Origin: Vesta saturnalis
Taxonomy: Eukaryota; Arthropoda; Insecta; Coleoptera; Lampyridae
NCBI GenBank assembly: GCA_036346205.1
Contig: JARFJB010001495.1
Coordinates: forward strand, 2,085,001-2,149,000
Direction of reading: 5' to 3'
DNA length: 64,000 bases
Positions 45,660-58,130 of the stretch are shown here, piece by piece. How positions within the stretch are numbered: position 1 is the stretch's first letter; each line of letters begins with the position of its first letter. Under the pieces are notes generated by a model that did no database searches, was not told the DNA's origin, and was given only the letters and a program-made list of their open reading frames with translations. The position numbers were made by a program, and so were the translations under genes.

Positions 45660-46620
45660 CTTCGATTGCTAAAATGCTCCAAGCTTTACTATTAAAATAA
45701 CACCGAACAGCAACGTCGATCTCTTCCTCTGAAAAAACCTTCTTCCTCGTTCTTTTTTAGCCAAAAAAAAAAACATAAAAAAATCGCACATTGCCAGACC
45801 CTGTGAGGAGGGAGGGTGTTCGATTACATTAATCTTGTTTGTGGTCAAACACTGGCGACTTAACTCTGCAGTGTGGGAAGGACCCTTATCCTAATGTAGC
45901 ATAATTGGCATTTACGGCAAATAGTGTTCGACGTACTATTTAGTTGTAACAGTCTTCTGCTCCTCTAGCTTAAGCGCGATCACTATACCGGTACTTCTTC
46001 ATTGCTTTCTGATTATTGTTGGTGTGGTCTCCTCTGCATGGGTCCCTACGCGGCTCTCTTGTCGAGTAGGCATGTCGAAAAATGGTATGTAAGTTTCATC
46101 GCCTGTTACAATTTTCTACAAAATTTGGTGTCCACCATTCTTAAGCAATATTAGAGTTTCGTGGCAAATTCGGACTGGTTTTGCTCATGGAAAATTGTAA
46201 GTATTGTAAGATGATGGGTACAAAACGATTTACGACTTTTTAGATGAAGATGGTCGTGTATTATTGTTTTCACAGATGAGGATCCAATCCCCAATCAATT
46301 ACGACGTAACTAGTTGTGTTGTCTGCTTCCATAATCTTCTTCAAAGCAGCAATGTTTTTCTCTGTCACAACGGTAATGGGAGAGCCTGCGCCTTTCTTGT
46401 GATCAACTGTAGTTCTGCGTTCGAATTCCTTGTACCATCTGTAAATTGTTGCCTGATCGCCAAATGTTTATTTCAAACTTTCTTCGTAGTCTTACGCACT
46501 TAAACCTTTCTAAAAGTCATAATAAATCATTATGCGAAAATGTTTTCGGGTTAATTCTATTTTTTCAAATGCTATCTAAGATACATTACAAAATGAAGCG
46601 GCATATGTCAAGTAAAGAGT
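45660..46620 (-). pseudogene. mariner transposase relic, copy 2
   Basis: Minus-strand relative of the copy at 20820-21760. Readable from high to low coordinates: WRYKEFERRTTVDHKKG, SPITVVTEKNIAALKKIM, HDHLHLKKS, LTGDETYIPFFDMPTRQESR, and the C-terminal SEEEIDVAV near 45720. Non-coding flank AGTTAAGTAAATGACATATGCC-like sequence matches the other copy. Many stops and indels. Confidence 0.78.
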
Positions 46621-46631
46621 TGCAAAGCAAT

Positions 46632-49385
46632 CCCTGCCTCTTATTTATTTTTCATTCACAATTTTTCTCCATGCTTTCCTATCTCCGCATTCCACCCTAG
46701 CTTCCGCAAATTCATACATTATCTCTGACATACCTTTTATTTTTAAAACTCCTCACCTTTCTTTCCTTTATTATACATTCTACTACATTCAGCCAAGTTT
46801 TACGCGGTCTACCAGGCACGGCCTTACCTCTAACCTCACCCACATATATTTGCTTCGTTAACCTTGCGTTGTTCATTCTCTCAATGTGACCAAACCAACG
46901 TAAAGTACTACTTTTATATCTATCCATCATCGTCTTTTCCTCGCCACACTCCGTCATTATGCACTCATTCTTTATCTTGCCCTTCTCGTTTTACCACATG
47001 CGCTTCTCAGGAGTCTCATATCCACGGCATTTGGTTTTCTTTCGTGCTTTTTTGACATACCCATGTCTGACTTCCATACAGTAGTGACGGGATAAACACG
47101 CCATTATAGATTGTTCGTTTCGCAGCTAGGCTCATGCTTTCGTTTCTCATTATCGTCCACATACTTCCCATCACTTTCCTTCCAACATTGACCCTTCGTC
47201 CAATCTCGCCCTCCATTGTACCATCTGCAGTAAACATTCTATCCAGATATACCACAATTTCATCGTGCAGAGTAAATACTCTACTCTCCTTTCCACCTTC
47301 CCGATTGAACAACACAATCTTAGTTTTGTTCACGTTTACCTTTAGGTCCATGCCCTCACAGATTGTATCAAACTTCCTCAGAGCAGTTTTTAGCTCATCC
47401 GCACTGTCACTTAATAAGACTGTATCATCTGCACCCAATACACCAGAACTCGTACATTTAAGTCACCAACCATTACACCATTTGTATCGGTACATGCTTG
47501 TCTAACACATTTATCCATGTATACATTGAACGACCACGGTGACATCACACAACCTTGTCGCACTCCTTGCGCAATATTAAAGTATTCACTCACACTTCTT
47601 CTCTCCCTCACATATGCCCGGCTACCGTAGTATACTGCCCTTATTCCGTATATTAGACCTTTATTTACGCCATATTAATCTAATATTTCCCACAGATTCT
47701 CCCTATTCACTTCGATGCACAGTACAGTACAGCTTCCTTTTTACACTTAAACACTTTTCGATCACCATCTGAGCGACACATCCTCTCCTTGGCATAAGCC
47801 ACCCTGCACATCCCAAATCTTAGTTTGTGTAGTTTCTCATACTCTATCAATCAATATATTTCCAAATACTTTACCATGTACACTGAGCATACTTATTCCT
47901 CTGTAGTTCAGGCAATCACTCGTGTTCCCCTTATCCTTATACAGTGGTACAATGTTCGCGCTCTTCCGATCCGTCGGAATTTTTCCACACGTAACGCATA
48001 CATTGAATAATTCACACAATCTTCGATAAGCTTTGCACGACCATACTTTAGCATTTCACCAGTGATTTAATCTACGCCTGCTCCCTTTCCGTTTTTCAAC
48101 CTTCCTACCGTTTTCTCTACCTCATTTATCCCAATATCCTTTTCAGTTTCATTCACCATCCCTTCTACATTCTCCTTATTTAACCCTTCAGTCTTACTTT
48201 CATCACTACTGTACATCTTTCCAAAATATTATTGCCAGCATTTCACAATCGTCCCATACTATTTCGTTGCTCATATTTGTTTTTTGTTTCCCTCAAAAGC
48301 ATTCTGCATTTTCCCTCCTTCCACAGCCATCACTTCCTCTATATTTATTTATTCTCACTGGCTCCTTCGTTTCTTTGTTTCGTAATCTGTACACCTCATA
48401 CAATCGCTTTTTCTCAGTCTCATTTTTTACAGCAATCATTGCCTTGTACGCATCTTTTTTCTTACATACGGCCTTTTTTACCGATTCATTCCACCAGGCA
48501 TATTTTTTTGTCTACCTACAGTCGCTTTTCCACATATCCGCACTGCATAATTGACAACATAGTTTTTCAAGCTTATCCATGCACTTTCAAGGTCAGTGTC
48601 TTTTATTTGTTCATTCCACACTATTTCATTCACATTCAACTCTTTGCTCACACCATCTGCGTATTTCATTCTCGCACCATTATCCACTAGTTTGTCTACC
48701 CTAATTCTGGACGTTTGCACTACGTTTGTTTTCCTTCTCCAGACCCACTTTTGTCCTAAACACACTCTCCAACCAAAAAGTGGTCCGATCCATACTCCGA
48801 TCCGCGCATTACTTTTGTGTCTTTCACCAGGTTTCTAAGTCGTTTATCATACACTATCAAGTATATCATCCTTTTAGGTTCAGCTCTTTGCATTGTATGC
48901 ATATGCACATTTTTATGTTTAAACCACCGGGCTTCTCTCCACACAGATGTTCACCAGGCGTTCACCATTCTCATTGACTCTTTGGTTTCAGAACTTTCGT
49001 AGAAAGCGTTCAGTATGTTCTCTCTGTACACTCACCCATCCCTTCATATTCTCGACTATTATCAGTCTTTCGTTTGGCTTACATACGTTCAACATGTTCT
49101 CACACTCCTGGTCTTTTGCTCCATTCACCGGTGCATAGTGTACAACAAGAAAAATTCGTCGAAACTCCACTTTCATCCTAACCCACATTACCCGGGGAGA
49201 TATTAATTCGTACTGTTTAACACATCTTTCGCTTTTTCACTTATAATCACCCCAACTCATTTTGCGCCGTGCACTTCAGTCTCAACTCCTGACGATAGTG
49301 CTAGGCTGCCATCCTCCATCTCCACAGCATCCTTTCCTTTGCGCTTTGTCTCCGATACGCAACCTTGACCGCCCCTTGTATCCAG
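46632..49385 (-). mobile_element. RTE-type non-LTR retrotransposon, copy 1
   Basis: 3' end GAGGCAGGGATT at 46632, shared with the copy ending near 62100. Minus-strand reading: EN fragment (DAVEMEDG, VETEVHGAKGVGVIISE, about 49330-49230), a middle region (KWVWRRKTNVVQTSRIRVDK, about 48770-48660) and RT motif ANIVPLYKDKGNTSDCLNYR (about 47960-47900). Next are SEYFNIAQGVRQGCVMSPW (about 47590), a frameshifted Y-ADD box (GADDTVLLSDSADEL, 47434) and the C-terminal GTMEGEIGRRVNVGRKVMG to SLLYGSQTWV. It is 5' truncated within EN next to (TA)n. Confidence 0.87.
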
Positions 49386-49386
49386 G

Positions 49387-49388
49387 TA

Positions 49389-49441
<53 letters not shown>
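49387..49441. repeat. (TA)n next to RTE 5' end
   Basis: About 27 TA units adjoining the truncated 5' end of the RTE copy. Confidence 0.9.
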
Positions 49442-49448
<7 letters not shown>

Positions 49449-50020
49449 AACCAAAAATAAACAAATCAAGACAGCTAAATCACTAACCTATTCAACCGAC
49501 CAGGTATGGACGCAAAGAAATAAAAATAAACTCTGATAATAAAACACAAACAAGAGAACCTTCTGCAGGTACTTTTTAACGCTCTTTAACATGGAATGCA
49601 GCAAATTGGAATCCGACGTTTCATTTTCGAGTAACTATCATCAACCTTGTTTTTTTAAAATACGGTCCTAATTTTTTTATACATACTATTAGAAGAGCTT
49701 TTTATTCTGCATTCAAGCATGTGTCGCGCTTTATGGGTTAATTGCGATTTTTTACCTTCGATTATCGGAAAAAAATTTAAGTATGAACGTGTAACCCCCA
49801 ATAATATTTAAACTGAATTTTATTCGTACATAGACTTTTGCTAACTGCGCTTCCCTCATCAAATTAATGAAATGACACAGAATTTTTCAATTTTGAATAC
49901 AAATTTTATATTAATTACAATCAATCAACAACACATAAATGGACAGATAACATTTGATGACAAGAAAATTTAAACATAATGCATAACAATAATTAAACAA
50001 AAAATTTTAATACATGTTCG
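49442..50020. other. non-coding, 3' region of ITm element 5
   Basis: No coding motif. Contains on the minus strand GTTGATGATAGTTACTCG followed by AAAATGAAACGTCGG (about 49612-49652), a motif type discussed under findings. Confidence 0.4.
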
Positions 50021-50029
50021 AAAAACGCT

Positions 50030-50757
50030 GTTTCGTTCTCCATTATGTACCCCCAAAGAAAAAAATCCAGCGGGGTTATATAGGGAGAACAAGCTGGCCA
50101 GGGTGTTTCAGAATGGGCGCTTAAAACTCTTTCAGCAAACCTATTTTAATATATAATACTACTGACGAAGATAACTGGAAGTGCTATCGAAACGTTTAGA
50201 TTGTATTACATTAATATACAAATACACCATTAAAAACCCAAAAAAGATAAGTACTATAATACTGTTTGAAAGGTATTCCTTAATCACGCGTGAATTGTGT
50301 GCAGGTGCACCATCCTGCTGAAACCAACAATCGCGTACTTCGGCTAAGGGTAAATTATCAAGAGCGTCATACAAAGTAGTTTCTAGAAAATTTAAGTAAC
50401 GTTGCGATGTTAAATTTTGATTATAAAAAAAAGTCCTATTATCCTTCTTCCTAAAATCCCAACCCACGTATTGAAGGCAAAACGGTGTTGATGTGATTCT
50501 TTACATAATTTTGGATTTTTTTGAGACCAATGATGGACGTTTTTTCTATTAAATATACCGTTATTGGAAACCGTACTTTCATCAGACCATAATATGTGAA
50601 CAGGAAAATTATTGTTCTGATGGCATTTTCTTGTATACCACTTACAGAATAATCTCCTTCCTTCTGCGTCACCTGACGTAAGGCAAATTCTGTATTTGTA
50701 CCGATGAAATTGTGTTTTCTTTAGAAGAAAGTGTGCTATTGATTTGGATATGCCCAC
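50030..50757 (-). pseudogene. ITm (DD41D-like) transposase with internal insertion
   Basis: From 50757 downward: GISKSIAHFLLKKTQFHRYK, RRLFCKWYTRKCHQNNN, first catalytic D in ILWSDESTVSNNG, NRKNVHHWSQKNPK, RYLNFLETTLYDALDNLPLA and second D in WFQQDGAPAHNSRVIKEYL. After an insertion of about 115 bp (50150-50265) it resumes RFAERVLSAHSETPWPA and SPYITPLDFFLWGYI near 50070. D of the SPD position is changed to Y, but the D of PLD remains. One frameshift near 50450 and N-terminal truncation at about 50772. Confidence 0.8.
50150..50265 (+). repeat. ~115-bp insertion inside ITm transposase
   Basis: Interrupts the reading between KEYLSN and RFAERVL. Contains CTGACGAAGATAACTGG, then TGCTATCGAAACGTTTAG (50162-50199), a motif shared in form with other repeats here. 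Non-coding and short, SINE- or MITE-like. Confidence 0.55.
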
Positions 50758-50782
50758 ACTATTCTGAATTTCGCGAGTTGAT

Positions 50783-51345
50783 ATTTACTTTACTTATTCT
50801 CACTGCCTCCTTCTTTGTTTCTTAATCTGTACACCTCATACAATCGCTTTTTCTCAGTCTCATTTTTTGCAGAAATCATTGCCACGTACGCATTTTTTTT
50901 CTTACATACTGCCTTTTTTACCGATTCATTCCACCAAGCACATTTTTTTTCTCTCTACCTACAGTCGCTCTTCCACATATCCGCACGGCATAATTGACAA
51001 CACAGTTTTTCAAGCACTTTCAACATCAGGGTCTTTTATTTATTCGTTCCATACTGTTTCATTTACATTCAACTCTTTACTCACAGCATCTGCCTATTTC
51101 ATTCTCGCACCATTATGTACTAGTTTGTCTACCCTAATTCTGGATGTTCGCACTCTGTTTGCTTTCCTTCTCCAGACCCACTTTTGCCCCAAACACACAC
51201 TTAGTACAATCAAAAAGTGGCCCGATCCACACTCCGTGCGGCGCATTACTTTTGTGTCTCTCACCAGGTTTCTAAGTTGTTCATCATACACTATCAAGTC
51301 AAAGATACTTTTAGATTCACTTTTTTGCAATGTATACCTACAGAT
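50783..51345 (-). mobile_element. RTE internal fragment
   Basis: Corresponds to the middle region of the RTE copies (compare 60240-60780 and 48350-48900), including GQKWVWRRKANRVRTSRIRV and NGARMK. No EN or RT motif is included. Confidence 0.8.
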
Positions 51346-51369
51346 ATGCATATATACATATATACATAT

Positions 51370-52135
51370 GCAATCTCTTTCATACGTTCACAACGAAAAC
51401 AGGCAACATTGTAAAAATAAAAACAATAATCTGTCAGAATGACGTTTAAAGCTTCATGTCAGATAGAGATTAATAGACACAAATACATGTTAACTTAAAA
51501 AAAATTCCAAAGCTTCTATAAGATATCAATAATACATACAGTTGAACCATTTTAATTCATATTTAATTAATTATTAGACTTAACTTGCGTTATATTAAGA
51601 AACTTTACAAAGAAAAGATATGTATAATTAAATTTTCTTTAAAAAATATGTCTACACGTTTTCTTATAAAATTAATCGTTATTCAGATATTGAAAAAATT
51701 TTAACTAACACTTAAATTCTACCTTTTTTGCCGCTCAATTACGCGTAGTATCCAAAAGTTGCATAGAACATAATCAATCGATATGGTTAAGGTCTATATC
51801 TAAATATTTTTATACCTTTGAAATATGCAATTATTTTAGAAATATTTGCTAAAAATCAAACACTGTCCCTAATAACCCCCCCTCACTGCCGCTGGATTTC
51901 TTCCAAAATCTAATCAGATCCAAGCGAAATGAAAACAAGCTTAAATACAAAATTTCAAGTACGTAGGTGTTTTCGAATTAGAGATATCGTAGATACTAAC
52001 ATACATCCATACACATAGACATCCAGACATAATGGCCAAGCTGTAAAATGAGCTAATAAGTCGATTTAGCGATAGTGAAAAAAAAGTCGATTGCATAATC
52101 TTCTATACCTACAAATGTATATGTAGGTACGAGGG
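51370..52135 (+). repeat. dispersed repeat family A, copy 2
   Basis: 51390-51490 matches the tandem unit at 22790-22890. 51490-52040 matches 22885-23380 in the same order and orientation. 52040-52130 (GAGCTAATAAGT, TCGATTGCATAA, TATACCTACA) matches 58795-58890 inverted. The longest copy in the window. Confidence 0.8.
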
Positions 52136-52470
52136 TTGTCTTTTACCAGATAAACATCATCAAACATATGCGAAGTGGTTTAGGATATTAGTCTCGAAAA
52201 TGCATGAACAGTACGCCGTTGCATTTCAACCACCAGAGCTCTTCATAGATTTTGAAATAGCGATTCATACCGCGATGCGTAATAAGTGGCCAACCACAAA
52301 AATCAACCGATGTTGTTTTCTAAACCATGCTTGGTTTAGAAAAATTAAGAGTCTGTAATTGTCTAATGAGTTTCAAAATAAAGAACCTGAAGTAGGAAGG
52401 TGGATAAAATATACCCTTGGATTAACCTACGTGAGTCCGGAGCAAGTTGGAGATTGTTTCGTATTTGACT
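52128..52470 (+). pseudogene. Mutator-like (MULE) transposase fragment
   Basis: Reads GCLLPDKHHQTYAKWFRILV, then HEQYAVAFQPPELFIDFEIA (the DFE segment of the MULE domain, about 52240), then NKWPTTKINRCCFLNHAW, then FQNKEPEVGRWIKYTLGLTY and VSPEQVGD. This order is that of the central MULE transposase domain. One stop (about 52357) and truncated at both sides. It runs straight into the hAT fragment. Confidence 0.72.
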
Positions 52471-52474
52471 TGTT

Positions 52475-53110
52475 GATTGATTCGATAACATCACAGGTGA
52501 AGGAAACTATGTATTTCTCGATAATAGTCGAATCTACCCCAGACATCGGTCACACGGATCAACTAAAATTTATCTTGCGGCTCGTAGCTAAAAAGGTGAC
52601 GTTCAGGAAAGGTTTTGCAAATTTTTGGAAATAGATGGTCACGATGCAGCACATTTGGAAAATGTTGTTATAACTCACCTCCATGATTTGACTCTCAATA
52701 TAGATTACTGTAGCGGACAAGCATACAACAATGCTGCGAAAATGTCCGGGAAATATACGAAACTACAAGCTAGAATTCTCGCTCAAGTTGATACGGCTAC
52801 CATATTATTTTAGTATTGTTCAGAACATTTATACATATATTTTTCTCCTCATCAGCGATGTGTTGGAATATTTTTATGCAGAAACTGAAAGATACCAACT
52901 CAAAACATTTAAAAAGGGTAATGGGTACTCGTTGGTCAGCAAGAGCGGATGCCGCTTAAATTACGCAGAAATTCATGATTTATCTACAGATGAACATCAG
53001 AAACCCATGGGTAAACTAAAAGGTAAAAAATTGCGGAATAATTTTGAATTGTATGAAACTGCGTTAATGACATTCAGACGATTAGTAGTTAAACGATGGG
53101 AATAACACGC
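52475..53110 (+). pseudogene. hAT-type (DUF4371/ZMYM1-like) transposase fragment
   Basis: Reads YFSIIVESTPDIGHTDQLKF, then a linker, HGHDAAHLENVVITHLHDL, CSGQAYNNAAKMSGKYTKLQ, FFSSSAMCWNIFMQKLKD and RVMGTRWSARADA. These are the catalytic-core blocks of DUF4371 hAT-like proteins. Different subfamily from the relic at 19040-20655, whose blocks are GYAGCSTM and HCSSHGLNLV. Several frameshifts. Confidence 0.78.
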
Positions 53111-53442
53111 AACAACGAGTAGTATTTCCTGAGAGAAACATAACTGAGTTAGTGTGAATTATAAAAATATTCATCCTAGGAGTTATATTTTTCAAGACTA
53201 TTCCATGCACTAAAACACAATAACAATTTTGTCAGTTCATTAATCAAATTAACAAAATGAAAATATAAATACCGTAAACGAATTAATAAATTTGTAGACG
53301 TGATCATAATTATATTTTCTCAAGTTTTTTCACCCAGTGGGGATGCCAACTTATTATGGCTTTCTGTTATGATTCGTTCTTTACTTGTATGTATGGAATA
53401 TGCACAAATATTCATCTACTCGTGGAGTTACTATTCAATATA

Positions 53443-54432
53443 CAGGGTGGCGCCCAAATTTTATATTTCGCAAATGAATTAAAAGTTTATTATATGAACC
53501 CAAAATTACTAGCTGAACTGTAATTACTTATTACTTTAAAAATGTTATAACATTTGTTATCATTGTTCAGTGTTAATGATTGTTTCAAGTGTTTAAAATA
53601 TCCACCTTGATTTTCAAAACTGGATCAGAAATTTTCAATTTTAAAGATTTATGTTCATTAATTACGTCAAATGCATGTTCAATGTTGGTTTTTAGTTCGT
53701 CTAGGGTATGCGGTTTTGAATAAAACACAAATTTCTTTATAATACCCTCCAGTCAAAGATCACATGGGGTTAAGTTCAGCGAGCGCGCAAGACATTGGAT
53801 TGCGCCACAGCGACCAATCCATTCATTACATTTCGAATTTGAAAACTCTTCAAACCAAAATGTGCTGCGGCCTCATCTTGTTGCCAAATAACACATTGAA
53901 TATTGTAAATCGGATTGTTTTCATGCTTCATCGCACCACAAAATTGATCGCACGAAATTTGGATCGGCTTCTGCACATATAGCAAGTGTCTCACACAATT
54001 CCAATCCTCCATCGTGAACATCCTCATGAAGTGTTTGGTGTAAAGATGGACAGTATGGCTTAAATTTTAATTCATTTAACGTCCATTCCACGCTTCTTCG
54101 TGATATGCTTAGTTCACCCGACGCTTTAGAGTCGATTTATCGGAAGTGACTACAAAAGCCTCAGCAACCATCTGTAGGTTTTCATCATTGCAAATCGATC
54201 GTGGACGACCACACTTCGGGGCATTTAAACGCTTCCTGTGTTCAAATTTTTTATTCAACTTACGTATATGTTGCTGAATCGGTATAAATACACCTAGATA
54301 CTTAATACTAAATTCTGCAGGATTTTTATTGTGCTTCCACCACAACTGAAGGATAATAACTCGTTGTTCGGTTGTAAATATTTTGAAAACACACAAAAGA
54401 GAATAATAACTACACGTAGGCTCACTTGACAC
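53443..54432 (-). mobile_element. ITm element 6, relic
   Basis: One terminus, CAGGGTGGCGCCCAAATTTT at 53443, follows TA. The transposase is on the minus strand: FTTEQRVIILQLWWKHNKNP (about 54375), RLNAPKCGRPRSI, AEAFVVTSDKSTLKRRV, an LKFKPY-like linker, and VIWQQDEAAAHFGLKSF (second catalytic D, about 53895). WIGRCGAIQCLARSLNLTPCD and FVFYSKPHTLDELKTNIEHA follow near 53820-53680. The usual SPD reads SLN. Many frameshifts. The other terminus was not found. Confidence 0.75.
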
Positions 54433-54589
54433 TAATGATCAAAGCGTTGTTGCCAACGTACCACTGTTACCAACTGATTGAAACAAAATATCCTATTTCA
54501 TGAGGAAACTGACATATACGCCATTCTGTTATGGTAATAATATATACATACCGATGTCGATCGTTAAGGGAGGGTAAAGTGCGCTTCAC

Positions 54590-55800
54590 CATCTTTCAAC
54601 TTAAGCAGGCTGTAAATATACGAACCTTGCATTAATTTGTTTGCGGTTAGTATTCGAGAAAGTTAATGTTTATTTGACAACTTCTAAAAAGTTTAAAATT
54701 AACCGAATGTGAATATAAGAACTACATCGGTAAGTTACCGTAAAATATTTTGCACAAGGAAAATATGTGTAAAAATAAACTTTAAAGGGATAATTTGGAA
54801 AACTTGCTGATGTACAAAGACAGTCCTCAAAGAAAATTATTTGCTGCTATACATTTTACGTTTAATTATTGATTTAAGAAACTGTTTAAATTTAAGCATT
54901 TAAGTTAGATCATGGATATTCAAATCTTGAAAGAAAAATACTTTTGCTTCCTGGTATATGAATAGCTATTTGTCGTGTTTCCCAAATAAATATGTATTGA
55001 TCTTTGTGTTTATGGAGTTGTTGGTAATCTCAACTATGTGAAATCTGTTTGGTTCATATTTTTTATAAAGGCCGAAATGGCAATAATCTAATATATAACA
55101 ACAAAACCAAACCAAGTTAAATGAAAGTGTCACATCGGCAGGTTGTTAGTTTGCATCACGAAAACCACGCCTGTCTGGGAATGGATTTTAAATAAAAATT
55201 GCAATTTATAAAGACGTTATATATGGAAGGTCAAATATACAAAAACTTGATCGGGAAGGTTAATGAATTTTTAATGTTATTTATATAACTATCCCGGAAA
55301 CAATAGTTTTGTTCATGTATGCAAAAATCAGTAATGACAAACTAATAACTTTTCGTTTTACCGACCAAGGCCAGAAATAATGAATTTCTGGACGATTTTG
55401 AGGATCGTCATATCAGTGTTCCGGACGGAAGAACACAAATACTTATAAAATATTGAGTGCGAAAAATATGTGATGACAACTTGACCACTAATTGTCTTAA
55501 ATTAAACCAAAACACACATTAAAAGCAAATTTCAATATGCTCGTATTAAAGATACATAGTTAACTAAGCCTTATCAACGTTTTTGAAATCATATAAGTGA
55601 AATTTAGGCATATTAAATTGTAAAACTTACACCTTATGTCCCAAAATAAACCCGAATCGCTTTCTACGGATGGAACCATTGACGCCATCTGTCGGCTGGT
55701 GATTGATTTCTGTATTGGGAACCTTTCTTAACAATCTGTCAAAATTGGATGACATTTCGATCAGTGGACGCCGAAAGACAACGCCTTAAGTGACAGTAGT
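54590..55800. other. no gene recognised
   Basis: AT-rich. Apart from scattered short open frames I see neither coding motifs nor strong repeats. Confidence 0.5.
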
Positions 55801-55818
55801 TTTTGCGCATCGGTCCAA

Positions 55819-56460
55819 AAATGTATAAAGAGCAAAGAGTAAATATTAAATTTTGTTTTATAATTGGTAAAAATGCTACCGAAACGTTTGAATTGAACTG
55901 AATGATGACCAAAAATTGCATCGAATTGAACATTGCACATACATTAAACACACTCGAAAAGATGAAAACTTCTTAAAACCATTGTAACTTGTGTCATCAA
56001 TACCAACCAGAAACAAAGCGTCACAGTATTGAGTGGCGGTCACCAGATGAAGTAAATAAAAACAATCGCGTTGTGCAGAAAAAAATCAAAAGAAAGAATT
56101 TGTTCCAAGTGGGACAACCGTTAATGCTGAGTATTACCTTCAAGAATATCGAGAACCAGGCAATTTGGGATTATTGTATGATAATGCACCTTCTTCATCG
56201 TGCGACAATAATTACCGAGTTTCTAACTAAAAATTAATTTTTTTGCTTCAACACTCCCCGTACTCGATCGATCTGGCTCTTGCGATTATTTGCTATTTCC
56301 TAAACTCCATTTGACTAAGAAAGGTAACCGTTTTGCATCAATTGAAGAAATCCAACAGGCGACGTCCGCCATTCTCAACAGAATCCCAATCAACAACATA
56401 TAAAAGTCATTTGATGCACTTGTCGAACCACCAAATCGGTGTATTTCAGATTAGAGAGAT
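55819..56460 (+). pseudogene. mariner transposase relic, different family
   Basis: N-terminus MYKEQRVNIKFCFIIGKNAT at 55819, then a large deletion, a degenerate GDENF...(D1 region), YQPETKRHSIEWRSPDE (about 56000), VQKKIKRK, GQPLMLSITFKNI, a frameshifted DNAPSSSCDN segment (about 56183, second D) and C-terminal LTKKGNRFASIEEIQQATSA and FDALVEPPNRCI. The ETKRxSxEWRSP and SIEEIQ blocks are typical mariner motifs. Clearly different from the mariner copies at 20820 and 45660. Confidence 0.78.
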
Positions 56461-56469
56461 TATTTCCAA

Positions 56470-57290
56470 TAATAAAATGATTTCTAATATACTATTTATT
56501 TGTTTTTTTAATCCATTCCGGATTATTTTGACACAGTGAGTGTATTTAATGTACACCAATAATGAGAGCGCAATGTAATAATGACGCATTGACACCTTTT
56601 GCAGTTGTTTCTTATTTTCTTGAAAAGTGTTTTCTGGTGACCTCTTCTGCATTTTGAGTGTTAGTTAACATCGTTTCGAAAGTATTTCATTTATTTGTTC
56701 TGTTTTAAAAGTCCTAATTATTTGTAGAGTAGCGCAGATACAGACCCTGTCATCAATTGAGCAAATGAGATATAGTATATTGTTTACATAAATTGCAAAT
56801 CGTTTTCACCGAAACCTAACCACTGCGCCGGCAGCACCGTTTGAAATGGTGTAATCTAAGATTGAAATGACACACAGTGATAACTATGAATTTTGCTTCT
56901 GGTTAGGAATGCACAGCAGGCGCATGAGGATCCGAAGAAAACTTAGAGAGAGGTGTGATTTCAATACTTTGTTGAAAAAGCTGTGCAATGAACTGCAGGA
57001 GTTATATTGCTTTTGGTATTATCAGGGGCACTTTGACAGTTCAAGATCGGGAAAGGTCACGAACCTCCCTGATTTTTGAAACCCCCTTTTTAGTAAATGT
57101 TCATGTATGAAAAATCAGTAGTGCCAAACTATACATTTTGAAGTTTTGTCGTTTTGGGAGTTTTCATTAGGACACCTACACTTTAACTTAATAGCGCCTT
57201 TGTGAAAAAGGAATTTTTTTTCACTGTAAAGGTTATTTTAAAAAATATATAAATTACAATTACGATTGAACGCATCCTGAAATGGAGGAG
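56470..57290. other. no gene recognised
   Basis: No recognisable motif. The 70-codon frame at 56867-57079 resembles nothing I know. Confidence 0.45.
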
Positions 57291-57296
57291 CATATA

Positions 57297-57560
57297 CAGG
57301 GTCTCCCAGGAGTTTGTATCAAAAACTTGGGAGACGATAGAGGAACTAAAAATAATTATAGTACTTCATATAAAATTTTTGCTTTAAGCCATTCGTTAAC
57401 GAACTGTAGTACTCTAAAGTTGGGAATTAAAAATTGTTTTTTATTTATAGTTATTAAATGACTTATTTGAAATTAATGAAATTTTAAACGTTTATAAACA
57501 CCATAAACAAGTCTGCACCACACTTGTGAACTCAGGTACTGGGTAAGTTCAAATGGTTGA
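57297..57560 (+). mobile_element. solo ITm-type terminus
   Basis: TA (57295-57296) followed by CAGGGTCTCCCAGGAGTTTG, the terminus style of the other ITm elements here. No matching inverted end or transposase was found, so only the left end is supported. The right limit is arbitrary. Confidence 0.4.
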
Positions 57561-57849
57561 CGCGGCATTTTTTTTAATATATTTTTTTTCACTTAATAAT
57601 GCCAGAATTATATTCCATAAACATTTCTAAACAAAAAACATCCTCTTGTGACATCTCGATACATTAACGATTTAAGAGATACAGGCGATTTTATGTCGCA
57701 CTGCATACCCATTGGCGCATTCACCATCTTTTTAAAATACCATTACAGTAAGCGTCCTGTATTATTAGTAAATAATTAGTAAATCGGTACACTTCATCCA
57801 CATTTATAAAAATAAACTTATATTTTTACTTTTTTGCTAAACAAGAAAG

Positions 57850-58130
57850 TATAGCGGTCGAAAAAATCCAAAAAAATAAGTTGCGTTATTTTGCTGTATT
57901 ACGACTCCCAAAACCCGAAAAAAGTTATTGAAAATTTTTCAAAATGTCTGTGTATGTGTCTATCTGTCTGTGGTCACTCGCCTGCCGAAACTATAAGGAC
58001 GACTTTGATGAAATTTGGAATGAAGGCCTACGAGACAATTATGTCGATAAAACGCAATACGTATACAGGGGGTGAAAATAAGGGTGTTATTTTGGGAGCA
58101 GATTTTCAAATTTTAACATAGAAGATTGAA
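57850..58130 (+). repeat. probable dispersed repeat fragment
   Basis: TGTCTGTGTATGTGTCTATC, CTGTCTGTGG and GACGACTTTGATGAAATTTG form a non-coding pattern that I associate from experience with insect repetitive DNA (a run of TCTG/TGTG followed by TTTGATGAAATTTGG). No second copy in this window. Confidence 0.35.

Noticed and set aside
48232..48690. 152-codon plus-strand frame rich in Phe and Ser (and similar frames at 50867, 60131 and 60614)
   Set aside because: Antisense shadow of the RTE coding strand, as shown by the coherent RT/EN reading on the opposite strand.
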